A DNA stretch of 64,000 nt. Source: Tretioscincus oriximinensis. Lineage: Eukaryota > Chordata > Lepidosauria > Squamata > Gymnophthalmidae. A program made the position numbers and the translations under genes. Positions within the stretch are counted from its first letter, which is position 1. Each line of letters opens with the position of its first letter. The stretch spans positions 490,479-554,478 of the forward strand of contig JAJVDF010000238.1 of the NCBI GenBank assembly GCA_022410635.1, read 5' to 3'. A model generated the notes under the pieces. That model ran no database searches and was not told where the DNA came from. It saw only the letters and a list, made by a program, of their open reading frames with translations. Shown here piece by piece: positions 46,640 to 59,122 of the stretch.

Positions 46640-46700
46640 GGGAGAGGAGGTTGTAGCACTATAGAGACTAACAAGAGAAAGGTAGATAGGATGACTATTT
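46640..46700. repeat. Fragment of the ACTAACAAG repeat
   Basis: gagactaacaagagaaaggt then agataggatga, matching one arm of the foldback at 1960 and 50784. Confidence 0.5.
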
Positions 46701-47536
46701 CTTTAGAAATGACAAATAGCATCATTCATAGATAAGACAAAAACATCAAACAGAGTAGATACGTATGCACTGAATTTTTCTGAAAATCTAAGTAAATTAT
46801 CGTTAGGTATATGTTTCCCTAAGCTGACATAATTTGGTAACGGTTTGCATAATACTCACATCTTTGCTAGAGCCCCACTTCCCATAAAGCACTTCTTAAA
46901 AGACTTACTGTGTGTATCACCTCATAAAACTATCAATAAAAGATGGAGTTTGCATAATGGTGACTTGCCAGAACTCCTTAAAGTGTGACTGTGCCCTGCA
47001 AGGTTTTTCAAAGTGAAAGGAAATCTTAGTAACACTCCAACACATCTACATCCTTCTAATTAGCTATAGTTCATCTTTTCCTGTGTATGGTTAGAATCAA
47101 GGATACTCAGAGGAAGCCAGTTGTCAAAGGCTGGGTGAAAAAAATCATTTTAACTGGGTGCCATAGGAAAAGTCCTTGCACCATTCTCATCTGTGAGAGT
47201 TCGAGAAGTATGGAAAGAGCTCTTGTTCTTTTTCTTTAACATATAACTTTATTAAAGTAGTTTTTTTCCTCCAAGAACAGAAAAAAGTAGTAAGAATAAA
47301 TATTACAATACATTTTAGATATAAAACTAGTAACCTAGAGGAGAAGGAATAATTAAGAATGATTTCCAATCTCTTCCTTAGCAATTATATGTAAATTTAC
47401 CATCACTTCTAGGTATTGTATCTACTGTTGACAGTTTAATAGCAGTCTATAGTAGTTTCTACGTCTTAGAAGAATGAGTCAGGCCTCCAAATCCAGACAT
47501 GTTACTCCACTTCCACACAACATACACATTGCACAT

Positions 47537-47735
47537 AGGCTGACCAGATGACCCCTTTTTTTGGGGGTATTGAAAACCCAGTTTTAGGGTACCTCCCAGT
47601 TTTTTCTGAGGATTTTTTTTTCAAATAAAGTTTTTTTTTCAAAAAAATGTTTTTTAATTTTTTTTCCTCAGAAAAAAATGGGAGGCACCCCAAAAATGGG
47701 TTTTCAACCCCCCCACAGAGGTCATCTGATCAGCT
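47537..47735. mobile_element. Foldback element with AGGCTGACCAGATGACC ends
   Basis: Left arm aggctgaccagatgacccc, then gaaaacccagttttagggta and ctcccagttttttctgagga. The right arm mirrors all of it (tcctcagaaaaaaatgggag, gcaccccaaaaatgggtttt, gaggtcatctgatcagctt). Arms are about 80 bp with a T/A-rich loop. A relative is at 60585-61104. Confidence 0.8.
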
Positions 47736-48029
47736 TAAATTAGAGTGGGATGGGCAAGGCAAGGCCAGACTGGAAAGGCTAGAAGTTTCTTCATTTGCAG
47801 TTTACTGCATTCTAAAGCAAGAACAGGGTTATTTCTGCAATCCTAGTGTGAATGGTGTTCACAAGTGAATGGTCAGTACTTGTTCCAACATCTAAACTCT
47901 ATTCAAATGTAGCCCCATATAACAAGTACAATAGTTATATGATCTAGGCTGGATTTTATCTCTCCAAATCCCAAATTGTTCAGAAAGAAGTGTTAATTTT
48001 GTTACAATTTCTTTAAATATTTAATTCCT

Positions 48030-48125
48030 CAAGTCTTGTTAGTTATGCAGGAAGAAGTCTCATGGCACCTTAGAGGCTGACAAGAAAAAGGTTGGTAGGG
48101 TGAGTTTTCATAAACAAGTCTACTT
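48030..48125. repeat. Fragment of the ACTAACAAG repeat
   Basis: ggcaccttagaggctgacaa then gaaaaaggttggtaggg and acaagtctacttcttcac. Confidence 0.5.
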
Positions 48126-49485
48126 CTTCACATACTTGAATAATTACTTGTTAAATAATTTAGTGAAGATGCGCACACAAGGATTTAAAAAATTTAAATG
48201 GTATTCTTGAAAAACAAATTCAATGGGAATTTTGCATAGTTTCATGCAAACTGTGTGCACAAATGTACAAATGTACTCTAATCTAATGCACTCTTTTCAA
48301 ATCAAATTTTAGAACATTCTCTTCAGCAATTAACTTTATTTAAAGTCCCCCCAAACCACAGGTGTGCTTTGACATAATATTTTATGAAATGGTTATACTA
48401 TCTGGATATGAAGAGAGCAAGTTTGTCCAGCTTTGTCCAGAGCTTTTTGAAATTTATTGCTTGAACAGACATGAATGCCCAAACAAAGGAAGCATTTTCA
48501 TGTTTGGATATGCCCCATCTGTGGTTTATCTGGTGGTTTATATAGAAGGAGGTGCTGGCACATAAATCCAAATGCACCAAGCCGATTGTTTTATGGACTG
48601 TTTCTATGCTTCAAGAAGTTTATAAGTTGCCTGCTCTATTGTTTAATTTCCAGCTGACATGCAGGCATTGTACTGAGTATATTTGAGTTGTAATTGCAAG
48701 TAATGAACCCTGGCTTGTTCCATGCTTAATTATTCGTCTCTTGTCTGATTCTTGAAAGTTATTATGGTAGCAATATGATGCAAAATATTTTGAACTTGCC
48801 TAAGGGCATTTGACAGTATTACATTTTCTGCGACAGACAAGAATCAACATTTTTTAAAGAATCCAAACAAATAATTCACAAGACTCTGCCTATGTGCTAG
48901 AGAGAGAATTTGAAAAAAAGATAGAAAGAAGATGAGTTGGTTGATTATGCAAAGTAGAATCTCCACGGTTGTGCTAAAATGGTATGACTTGAATAAAAGC
49001 TTTATGTAGTCTAGAAGGAATCGACCAAAAGCTTTACATTCTGTTTTGAATGTCAGATACCTTCCATAAACGTGGGTGCAAACATGCAACAATATTTGTA
49101 GCAACAATAAATAATACAATAAATCAATTTATCTTAAAAAGACAGAAGCAAATTATCATTAAGGCAGTAAATCAAGATGCTTTCCATCAATTATATTTTG
49201 AGACCTTCCTAAAATTTTAAACATGGAACTTGAATTGGATGTATGAAATTAAGCACACAATACTGAAGGCACTACTAGAAAACATTTTATAAATTTTGGA
49301 AATTATTTGTATTTGTAGTTTTATTGTTTTGTTTTCTAATATAATTAAAATTACTTTTTTTAAAGTTTGAAATCTGAAGTTTCATTTGTTGGGATAAAAC
49401 AGTCAAGTTATCAAAGGGTGAAATGTCTTAATGTTGATTCAATAAATCTTTATTATGTAAAGTTGTTGAACATTAAGGCCTTTTC

Positions 49486-49663
49486 TGCATTAGGCTTTAC
49501 GTGTATTTTAGGATGTATCTTAGAATAGGGGCCTGCCATCCATATAGTAAAAAATGGCTATTGTAAGTCCCAAATGGACCCTGCCATAACCTACACTAGC
49601 ATGTGAATGGCACACCTCTAGTCATTGACATGTGCTAAAATAATGCTTAGTTGCAAAAAGGGT
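49486..49663. mobile_element. Old family-1 foldback element
   Basis: ggccttttctgcattaggct, rgaatagGggcctgccatcc-like middle (ttagaataggggcctgccat) and gccataacctacactagcat, ending aataatgcttagttgcaaaa. Clearly family 1 but with a worn left arm. The only sure copy outside 22-35 kb. Confidence 0.55.
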
Positions 49664-50029
49664 CTATTTAGTAAGCATAAAGTATTTTATCTTTTACTCA
49701 GCATCCAAAATAAAAATATATGATTTTCTATAACTTATTTGAGGTACTGTATTTGTAAATAGTAACTGTTACAATACAGAATCTTAGAAATAGTATCAAG
49801 ATAGTTTAACTTGCTGAAAAAGGGCACCCAGTTTCTTTGACTCCTTTTTGTTATTTCTAAGCTACTTTGCCCAAGCATTGCCATATTTTAGGGTATTAAC
49901 TCAAAATAAAAATCCTTCTGCTTACACACAAAGTTTGTTGCTTCCCTCTTGTATGGGCACATGGCATTTGATATGTTTTTTTTNAAAATAGAACATTATA
50001 TATTTGCTTGGTTTCTCTCCTGCTTATAG

Positions 50030-50571
50030 AATAGGGTTGCCATACGTCCCGGTAAACCGGGACAAACCCGGTTTTGGGGACTAAAATATAGTCCCCCCCG
50101 GGTTTTAAGGCAAAATCCCGGCTTTTGACATTCCCCGACGCTGCGTCGGGGAATGTAAAAAGGCGGGATTTTAAAGGAAAAGCAGCCGTCAGAGCTGACG
50201 GCTGCAGCGCGCGCAACGCTTCCCGGGTCCAGGAAGGGACCTCGGAGCGTGCCGAGTAGCTGCTCCTTGGCTGGAGGCAGGGTTTCGCCCTGCTCTCGCC
50301 GCCAACTCACCTCTAGCAGCTCTGTTCTCCTCTCACAACCCCAAGCTGCTGCAGGCGAGTTGGTGGGGAGAGCAGGGCGAAACCCCGCCACCAGCAAAAG
50401 AGCAGGCACGCATGCGCGCGTGCGCGCATGCGCACACACGGATGCTTGTGGTGAGACAGGCAGAGATTTTGCCTTTGCTACAAGTGTCCGTATGTGCGCA
50501 TGCGCACGCGCGTGCGCGCACCCCCCCCCCGTCCCGGTTTGGGGTTGCCTGAATATGGCAACCCTATTATA
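50030..50571. mobile_element. GC-rich multi-hairpin foldback DNA element, about 540 bp
   Basis: Ends atagggttgccatacgtccc and, mirrored, atatggcaaccctat, flanked on both sides by TATAGA (apparent target duplication). Inside are successive hairpins: ccggtaaaccgg; cattccccgacg/cgtcggggaatg (50129-50155); gcagccgtca/tgacggctgc (50183-50206); a long stem pairing gtttcgccctgctct with agagcagggcgaaac; and alternating cgcatgcgcgcgtgcgcgca and gcgcatgcgcacgcgcgtgc runs that pair with each other. GC-rich in AT-rich surroundings. Non-autonomous; no transposase seen. Confidence 0.8.
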
Positions 50572-50783
50572 GAACCAAATAGATTAGCTTATTGCAGGAC
50601 CATTGCATCCAAGTGTCTAATTCTTTTTTCATTCTTATTTTTTTATCATTTAACTTTTATTTTGGTTTAACAAAGGTAACACATTCTCTGGTCCAATTCC
50701 AATAGTCATACATTTCAATTGAGAATGTAATGTCCCTGGTTTTTAAAAATGTTATCCAAGTTTGGCATAGTTTTAGTTTCAAT

Positions 50784-50940
50784 CAGAAATATCTAGCAAG
50801 AAGGTCTCATAATACCTCAGAGACTAACAACAAAAAGTAGGTTGCATTAGCTTTTGTAGACAAGTCTACTCCTTCAGCAATGTGAACCATGCCGGCTACT
50901 TTTTCCTTGTTGGTCTCTGAAGAATTAGACTTCCTATGAA
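50784..50940. repeat. Foldback copy of the ACTAACAAG repeat
   Basis: cagagactaacaacaaaaag tagg at left and ctactttttccttgttggtc tctga at right, with tagacaagtctactccttca between. Same design as 1960-2107. Confidence 0.7.
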
Positions 50941-52660
50941 AGTTCAAACTGCCTGTTTTTTTGGGTTAGTCTCTTGGATGCAATAAGACTCTCTTGCTAG
51001 ATATTCAGAGTAACATTGGTACATTGAAATCTTCTAGTCAGCAAGTGTCTTAAAATTTCATGGTTGCAGTGATCTTTGAGATCAAGAAAATAAAATTTGA
51101 TTTTCTTCTCTGTTTGCCAGGAAGTGATAGGCCCAGATGCCATGATCTTTCTTTTTTAAAAAAGTTAAGCTTAAAAGCAGCTCTTTCATTTTCATCAAGG
51201 GGCTCCCTAAATGGCTCTTCACTTTATGCTATGCAGTGATTTAAATGAATGAATGAATGAATAAGTAAAGTATGCAGAACTGAATATGCAATATTCTTTT
51301 CCCAAACTGTATGCTAATATTCTACTTTACTATGGCACAAATATATTTTTATATCGATTTTTAAAACTACACATTAGAACAGCGTCAACGAAGGAAGTTT
51401 TGAGGTCCTTCACATTCATAGACCAGTCACTTCTCTGCAAAATAAAAAGGGAGAAATCAGCAGTTGAGCAGCTTACAATACACCACTTAGCACAACATAA
51501 TATAAGCATTATTGCAAAAGGGAAAGTATGAGAAGCAGTTACTTATGCAGACGAAATTAGATCTTTGAGCTTTTGGAGTGTCAGTATGAACAAAGGAAAA
51601 AAACCAAAGTCCTTTCATAGAAATTGAAAACATGGTTAAAAGCTCCCATCCAGTTTCAGCAGAATTCTATACTTTTACATTGGAATGGTTCTTCTTTTAG
51701 AGCAAGTAATTATGGTTCTAGTATCTTATGAGGATATCAAGTTTGCATTTCCTCAAGGATGTTTTTAATTTCCAGTCCTCTCACTGACTTTTGATGTTTT
51801 CATGGATCAGAATCATCTTTGTACTCACAGCTATTTTTTGAGAGCCAAACGGAAGGAGCTGCATTTTATAATCTTATATTCCATTTTCAGAATACAAGTA
51901 TAGTCCATTTATTTGGCACTAATGGTAATTTCTAAACACATCAAAAGTAACCATACCAACCTACCAATGTGTCCGTAATCTGAAGCCACAAATTAAGAAG
52001 TAATAAAAAGGTTTTATAACATAGAGCTATTTAGGTTTCTAGAGATAGTGCTCTCACTGTAACATTGTTTGTAGTAGACCTCTGGCTGTTCCTTTAGGAT
52101 AAACATCAATGTAAAGTATAGCAGACTGAATTCTATCCAGTTTATCTACCAACTCCTACTTCACATGAACATTTAAGTCAAGCACCATCCTGGTATTTGT
52201 CTGAACATATGAGCAGGCAAAAGGCCTACTCCCTATGTTCTTCCTAAGACTCCTCCCATTGCAGAGAGAGAAAGAGTCCAGGATTAGCTCAGTGGCTTAG
52301 AACATGTATAGAATCATGGCAATGGATAGAAATGTGGTGAACATATGCTGGTATTTCTGTCTCTGCCATTCTGAGTGCAGTTCTAGTGTTTCTTCAGAGA
52401 TCTAGGACTCCAGGCACAGCTGTTGGACAGCCACACTCCACTGCAGGCCAGAGCTTGCCCCTTTTAGAAGGTATTTAATTGCAATCTCAGAGCATTTCCA
52501 CTTTTATCTGGAGTTGAAGGAGCTGTGAGATACTTTCCACATAGGATACAATAACAATGAGATCCTCAAAAGTATTAGGATGTTTATGCAATAGACTTAC
52601 TTTTTTGAGGCAATCTTGAAAGGCTGAAAAATATCTAGACCAGTACATGGGAAAAAAAGG
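50941..52660. other. NBEA: Intronic stretch without recognised feature
   Basis: Mixed AT-rich sequence with a short (AATG)4-type run at 51246-51262; nothing else I can support. Confidence 0.4.
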
Positions 52661-52668
52661 AGAAGGAG

Positions 52669-52986
52669 CAGAAGAAGGAGCAGAAGAAGGAGCAGAAGAA
52701 GAAGAAGAAGAAGAAGGTTCTTATACTCTGCTTTTCTCACCTGTCAAAGGGACTCAAAGTGGCTCACAAGGGTATTTTGCCTGAAGGCTTACATTCTATC
52801 TTCCCCACCAGGTTGTGGTGGTTCCCATGTATCTACTTGCAGTCAGTTGTAATTTCTTGCAATTCTTGATTTCGAATAGCTGGGTAGGCTAGTGGAACAT
52901 GCTTACCCCTCCCCACGTCCAACGCAGGGCTTCAAAACCTGATCTCCCAGATGAGAGATCGTTTCCTAAGCGACTGAGCCATTCGT
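52669..52986 (-). mobile_element. tRNA-derived SINE with expanded tail, full length
   Basis: Minus-strand copy of the CTTCTT-tailed SINE. The tail, on the + strand at 52669-52719, has expanded into a 12-bp repeat (gagcagaagaag) plus (aga)n. Body and head are as at 5121 (tcttatactctgcttttctc ... cctaagcgactgagccattc). Confidence 0.8.
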
Positions 52987-55080
52987 GACTTTATCTGGAG
53001 GAATGAAACCGCAGAAATAGTCAATTTGTAGCAAAAGATGAAAGTGTTGTTCTGCTCATGCTCATGATTCTATGGATAATGTCGCACGACCTTGTTGGTT
53101 CTTTTGTTATCAAATCAAAAATGGCAAAAATTTAAAAATATCATAAGAAATGATACTTTATTCCTTTATTCCTGTGGCTGACCATGATTTATGCCGACTG
53201 TGTTGTTCATATGATAATGGGTGGTTTGTGTGAGTCTTCTGTCCCTTACTTTTTGTTTTAAAAATTACACAGCAGAGAAACTCTTCTTCCTGTTCTTGAA
53301 CATTTAATAGTGTTCATTAGCTATCAGATCAGCAGTCCAATTGGTACTGTCAAGCATGGGCCGTCTGTAGCCTGAGTTCAAAGTGATGCTGCTTTCCTTC
53401 GAATAAGAGAAAGTGGATGTAATGTTGTGCACTTTCTTAAAACAGAAAGCCTCGTATTTACCTGGTTGAAATTCAAATTGTTTTTATTATGGTGTCAATT
53501 CTATGGTTTTGGCAGCACTTCTAAAGTGCCTATACACAAAAGGGCTACCACAAGGAATGAATGTGAGTGTTGACACCACCTAACAAGCAGGGATTATATG
53601 TTTACAGAAGGAGTAATATGATAGGTCAAGTATAAGAGGCACTTCTCCAGAGCACTTCACGACATAATGAATGACTGACTAGAAAGTGGGGACCTGCCAC
53701 TCGATGGCTTCTTTTGGAGTCTGATGCCTGCCTCTCTCCTCCAAAGCTCTCTTGATCATGTTCAGCTGCTCTGTTCTCATGTGGGGAATAATGGTAGAGT
53801 AAAGCTGCTTTTCTGTCTCATTTTTCTTGCTAATTTACACATTCAAGCCATTTTTGTTTGCTATCCTTATTTGCTATTCCCTTTTGTCAAGGCACTGTTC
53901 TCTTTTTTGCCTCAGGCCTAGGAACTAATTTGAGCTTCTATAATTACTTCATGTTTTACACCTGTCTGCATATCAGGCACCCCTTGTCTCTGTACTTAAT
54001 CTGTATATTTCCTTGCAAATAAGAAGGGGCTAGTTTTCACAGGAGAAGAATCCTCAACTCCCCCCTTCCCTCTCTCCCTTTCCCCTTCCTCCAGAAAGAA
54101 ACACAATTAAACTGCAGAAATGTTTTCTGCAATGCAGTTGACCTTTGGGGTTCATGAAGGCCAAATGAATGCTGCCTGTGCAAGACAGTTTGTGTTAAGA
54201 CATTGTTGAGCACCAGGCCTCTGTGCTTTATGCCCCCTGAATGAAGCAGTGGTTGTAATCATTTTAAAATAATTAAGACACTGAACATACGTGTATCATT
54301 CCACAAGGGTTTACTCTGCAGCTGCTCTGCTACTTTAATAATAGCTTATTAAATTTAGGTCAACCATACTCCAAAGAGTTCCACAAAGAAAAAGCTGTCC
54401 AAAAAGTAACTTTCCTCCTTCTCCTCCTCTTCTTTTTTAATGTGAAAAAGCAGCTGATTAGATTTTTAACTTAAGTGACAGCTGTGGTTCACTACTTATT
54501 CTTCAGGGTCCTGGAGCCAATGTGGAGACCTTTTGTAAATTGGTCTTGCTTTAGCAAAAGCGTCCTTAAATAATCCAGGGTAGCTTTCCACTCAGAGCCT
54601 GCCTCAATCCAATTAGGAATTTAACAAGGGTCAAATTAAGAGGACTTTGCACTTCATGTTTGCATCATTAGCCGTAAGACTGTTTTTGTATGTTCATGAC
54701 TGTCGGGTGGGGTGAAGGAGCCGAGGGCAGGAAAGTCTGCAAGATGGGATAGACACAAAGCTGTCATCGACCATGTGGGGCATCCTTTAACTGAATGGAG
54801 GCACAGCAGGTTAGGAACAACATTTCCAGTCGTCTTTTGGGCCCGTTGTCTTGTAGATTTCAGATGGTACATAGTTGTTTGGAGGTTACAGGTGCGAGCC
54901 AGAGCCGATAAAAAATTGTGTGTGCTCTGCACTGACTCATTTCTCTCCTGGTAGCCTATTGTTATTGGACAAATGACTGGGAAGGCATGAAGTCTGAAAT
55001 CTCCTGAGAATTCATTATTTTTGATAAGATGACAACTACCCAGCTTCCTTGTACTCATTGCTCATGCTGTTTCCTGGCAT
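52987..55080. other. NBEA: Repeat-poor intronic interval, possible regulatory DNA
   Basis: No mobile element recognised. 54120-55060 has balanced composition and several homeodomain/bHLH-like motifs (CAGCTG at about 54451 and 54480, ccaattagg near 54607, taatcc near 54572). A conserved non-coding element is plausible but unproven. Confidence 0.3.
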
Positions 55081-55089
55081 TTCTTTAAA

Positions 55090-55122
55090 CACACACACGC
55101 GCGCGCATGCACACACACAGAA
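55090..55122. repeat. Alternating purine-pyrimidine (CA/CG)n tract
   Basis: acacacacacgcgcgcgcat then gcacacacacag; prone to Z-DNA. Confidence 0.85.
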
Positions 55123-55242
55123 ACATATTCCTTACACTAAGAGTATCATACAATCAGAACTTTTAAAATAATTTAAGAAACCGGAAAGGTAGACAAATAG
55201 GACTAAGTTTAAAGTACTCATTAGTTCTGTGGTTGGATGAAG

Positions 55243-55266
55243 ATAATAATAATAATAATAATAATA

Positions 55267-55310
<44 letters not shown>

Positions 55311-55311
55311 A
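55243..55311. repeat. Compound microsatellite (ATA)n then (ATG)n
   Basis: About eight ata/taa units followed by about fifteen tga units. The His- or Ser-rich minus-strand frame over it is an artefact. Confidence 0.95.
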
Positions 55312-56800
55312 AATTGAGAGCCCGCTCTGAGGGAAAAGGTGGAAACACATTTTCCCCCAAGGGTATAACAATAATAGTATTATAATAATACATTATAATT
55401 CTGTTAAATACTGAAAAATCATTGGTATGGAGTGGATAGTATCAAGATACTATCTGCAGAAGAATACTAATTTTATATTTTTAATTGGGAGCATTTTTGT
55501 CTCTCATTATGTTATTTACATTCCATTGGCTTGTTATTCATATTTTATCCAAGAGCAGAAGTGAAACTCTTAAAATTGTTATTGGGGCAAAAAGGGGGGG
55601 GGGGGAGAATGGGTAAGACCCGTTTTCACAGAAGATTATTCTCAGCAACAACAAAAAGCCTCCTGCTAATCAGTGTTGAGATGTGTGGGATATTGCCAAA
55701 GCACTGGTGCTGTATCTCCTTAGCAAATGCTTTGTGCTGCTACATACAAAGTACGATTTATCTAAAAATAACACTTTCATTGTTCCTCTCCCCTAAACCC
55801 ATTAATAGGTACTTTAGTATCATGCGAGTTTTCATAGTTTAATCCCTTTTCAAAAAGCTTTTCAGAATAAAAGCTCTAAATGGTCCTCAGTATTAATTTG
55901 ATGTGACTTCTGTACAATATGGTTTGAAATTCACAGAAGCACATTTTTTGCAGCTTACTCTTTTCCACTTGAGCTGTGTGCAGATCTCACCAGCTAAACG
56001 TGTAATGGCATTCCTTCTCTGAAATAAATGTTTTCCCCATTTTTATTTTCTGTTGCATGCTGCTGCGTCCTGCTGTTAATGTATTTACAGTTTGATCATA
56101 TAAGCTGATCTTCAACAAATTAAACCTGTTTTAGTCTTTACTATCTAAATGCATAGACTAAACATATGAGTTCCTTTTAAAGTATGACACGGATTTAGTT
56201 TCGATGAGGAAAAAATTCAACATAATTGATATAGGTAGATCTGTAGAATAAGTTTTTTGAATATTATCTATTTAATTGATTTTTAAATCCAGAATGAACT
56301 CTAAACTTGCTGAGTTAGTAACTCCATCTCAGTCAAGAGGTAACAAAACATGATTTTTACTATTAAAAGTGATTTTAAAAATATTATACTAAGCATATCA
56401 CTGTTTACATCAGTATTTTTTTCCTGATTAATATGGCAGAATACTTTTAGTCTAGAAAATTATGATGATTCTAATTGGCTGGGATTATCAACAAGAATAC
56501 TATGACCCTTCTTTCCATATACTGGCATTATTTAAGGGCATTTCAGAACCAATGTGGAATCACCCTTAGTTTCACCAAAAACTGAGCTACTTATCAAATC
56601 TGAAACAGTGTGAATGATGATTAAATGTTGCTATTTTTCTTTTTGGTGGATAAAGATATTTAATAACCAAAGAAGCTTTAGGGAAAGACTATTAAAAAAG
56701 CTTGAAGAGGAGAATTTTTGAGCGTTTTTACTTGAACATTTTTCAGATATAAACACAGACTACTTCCTCACCACATTGTTTGCTTCGCTATTTCTTTTAA
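55312..56800. other. NBEA: AT-rich intronic stretch
   Basis: Contains a run of 12 G at 55594-55605; nothing else recognised. Confidence 0.4.
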
Positions 56801-56821
56801 AGTCCAAGAAAAAAGCAGTTT

Positions 56822-57081
56822 GCTAAAAAATCCCAAACTCCAAGGTCTCTCTCTGGTGATTTTTCTCCCCTCTCCCTTGGGATGCAAAAAGGATGTGGCT
56901 GGGCTTTCTTGCTAATTCCTTCCTATGAGACACCAGCAAGCTCCTCCCCCTTCAGATCACGTGCTTAGGGACTTCTTAGACAAAAAAGGAAAAGATTGTT
57001 AAACTGCTAAAAAATCCCCAAACTCCAAGGTCTCTCTTTGGCGATATTGCTCCCCGCTCCCTTAGGATGCAAAAGGATGTG
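56822..57081. repeat. Pair of direct 75-bp repeats, spacing 185 bp
   Basis: ctaaaaaatcccaaactcca then aggtctctctctggtgattt at 56822-56896 returns at 57007-57081 with about six differences. An old local duplication, or two parts of one repeat whose family I cannot name. Confidence 0.75.
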
Positions 57082-57289
57082 TGACCTTGTGGGATGGATT
57101 GAAGGTGATGTTGCTACAATCCCGTGTGGGGATGTGGCCACCGGCCTTATATTTTACAACCCCATTTCCTTTTCTTTCTATGACCATGACGATGTTATTG
57201 TCAAGCCAAGGTAAAGCAGTTGAAACTAGAAAATTGACTTTGTGAAATTTATAAGATGAATTCAGTTATGAAGGCTGTGTTTGGTTAAG

Positions 57290-57850
57290 GCCAGTGAAAT
57301 AGGATTGAGATATTGTTGATTTAATACCCACCCTGCTTTCCTACAATCTCCTTGACTGAATTGGCTGAAGTAACCTCCAGTATGATGCTGGATAACTCCA
57401 GGAAAGTCTTGGCAGATTTCAACATTGATACTGAAAGGGTCTCGTCAGGTTCAGCTCAAGAATTCTTATTCTGCATGACAGCTGTGGAACTGCCTCACTA
57501 ATTAACCTAAATTGAGTTTGCTTTAAACTTGATGGAGGTGTCCTGGGTAACCTGGGTTTGTGTGACTACCATTTTGTGAGTTCTATGCACATAATATGAT
57601 ACAGATAGTGTGTTTTCCTATAAGGGTGGGTACCTATTAAGAGGTTCACAGAAACTTATGGAGCATGATGGAATTCTGAATGCTTCAGGGTTTTCCAGAG
57701 GAGCTGATAATCCCATTGAGGCTCTATAGCCCATTGACATTAATCCTCCTCAGTGTCCATGTAGTGCTGTGTAACTTGAATCCCCCTTTATTAACCTGAT
57801 TGTGACAATTAATGCTGCTAGTGAAGTGCCCAGTTTTACAGGATGGCTTG
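57290..57850 (+). mobile_element. Decayed LINE (L2-type) endonuclease/linker fragment
   Basis: 57395-57465 can be read NSRKVLADFNIDTERVSSG, the pattern around the GDFN motif of LINE endonucleases (G replaced by A). Later pieces have stops and frameshifts. 58600-58790 may be a further part of the same element (a readable FRLRFLTLKILGV), less sure. Confidence 0.45.
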
Positions 57851-57924
57851 TAGCCCTTCAGCTCTGAAGATATTTCTCTATCGGCATTGCCAATTTTGAT
57901 TATTAGAACAAGCCATGGAGGTGA

Positions 57925-58184
57925 TAAACTAGTTCGGTGTATGTTTAGAGTGTTGGACTCTTATTCTCCCAGTTTGATTCCCACTCTTTCATCAAGCCAA
58001 CTTCGTGATCTTGGGCCAATCACAGTTCTTCATAACTCAGTCCGACCTACTTCACAGGACGTCTGTTGTGGAGACACCAACAAAAGCTATGTGCACCACT
58101 CTTTGGTTGGCCATTCTGCGACCTTCAGGTACAGGGTGGGGTATAAGTTCAAATAAAATAAATAAATAAATAAATAAATAAATG
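57925..58184 (+). mobile_element. tRNA-derived SINE with AAAT tail, full length
   Basis: gtttagagtgttggactctt, B-box-like agtttgattcccactctt, gatcttgggccaatcacagt, aggacgtctgttgtggagac, then gaccttcaggtacagggtgg and a tail of ataaa units. It lies inside or next to the LINE fragment at 57290. Confidence 0.8.
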
Positions 58185-59043
58185 ATTGGATGGAATTACA
58201 GTATAGGGAATGCATCCAAATGGAATGGAGTGGTGCCACTGGCCCTGCACCTATTAGTGGAATTTTTTGCCTTCTGCAGACCCAAAGGTTGATTTTACTT
58301 ATAGCTCAACTGCAGACATCTTCTTTTAGTGACCGTGTTGCTGTAGATGCTCTTGGAGAAAACTATTTGAACCCATTTTAATTTGGTTTCAGGTCTGGCT
58401 TTAGGACAAGGTTTGGCTTCCCCAATGAAAAATCTCTTGTGGGTGAAAGATAGCAGAATTGCTGAAGTGACCAATCACCTCTGAGATAATTCCAGTGCTT
58501 CACTGAATAGCTAAGGTTTCATTTTTCTTTATATTTTGCAGTTTTTAGGAATCATCATATTTGGTTGTATTTATATTAATCACATCTCCATCTAAACTAG
58601 GTTTCAGGCTCAGATTCCTCACTCTGAAAATCCTGGGAGTCAAACACATCTCCACATTGTTTCAACTTTCCATCTGTAACATTTCTAAAACCAGGCAAAC
58701 CTGCTGGACAATCTTTGTCATAAAAAAGTTAGCCTGTTTTTTAATTGTCTTCACTGCATCAACCTTTTCTTTTATGCTGATTTCAAGCTGAATGGGAAGA
58801 ATTCAAAGAGTGTAGCATAGGTGATTGTGAAGTATCACAAGGCTAGGTTGCCACTTAAATCTACTGGGAATAATCAATATTGACGCCTCTATTTGACTTG
58901 TTTCTTAAGAGAGCTAAGCCCAATTCCCCAAGGTTTAATTCCACGAATATCACTGAAGAAATTAGTCCATGAACAAATTATTATCTTGTGTCATAGATGC
59001 TGCAATAGAATAAAAAGACTAATTATGGGTCCATAAGTATCAA

Positions 59044-59044
59044 C

Positions 59045-59099
<55 letters not shown>

Positions 59100-59122
59100 A
59101 TCTATCTATCATCTATCTATCC
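59044..59122. repeat. (ATCT)n microsatellite
   Basis: About 14 uninterrupted units followed by two short interrupted blocks. Confidence 0.97.

Noticed and set aside
47502..47868. Lysine- and phenylalanine-rich frames near 47.6 kb
   Set aside because: They translate the A/T-rich loop of a foldback element.
55132..55393. Minus-strand frames with polyhistidine or polyserine
   Set aside because: Translation of the ATA/ATG microsatellite in two frames.
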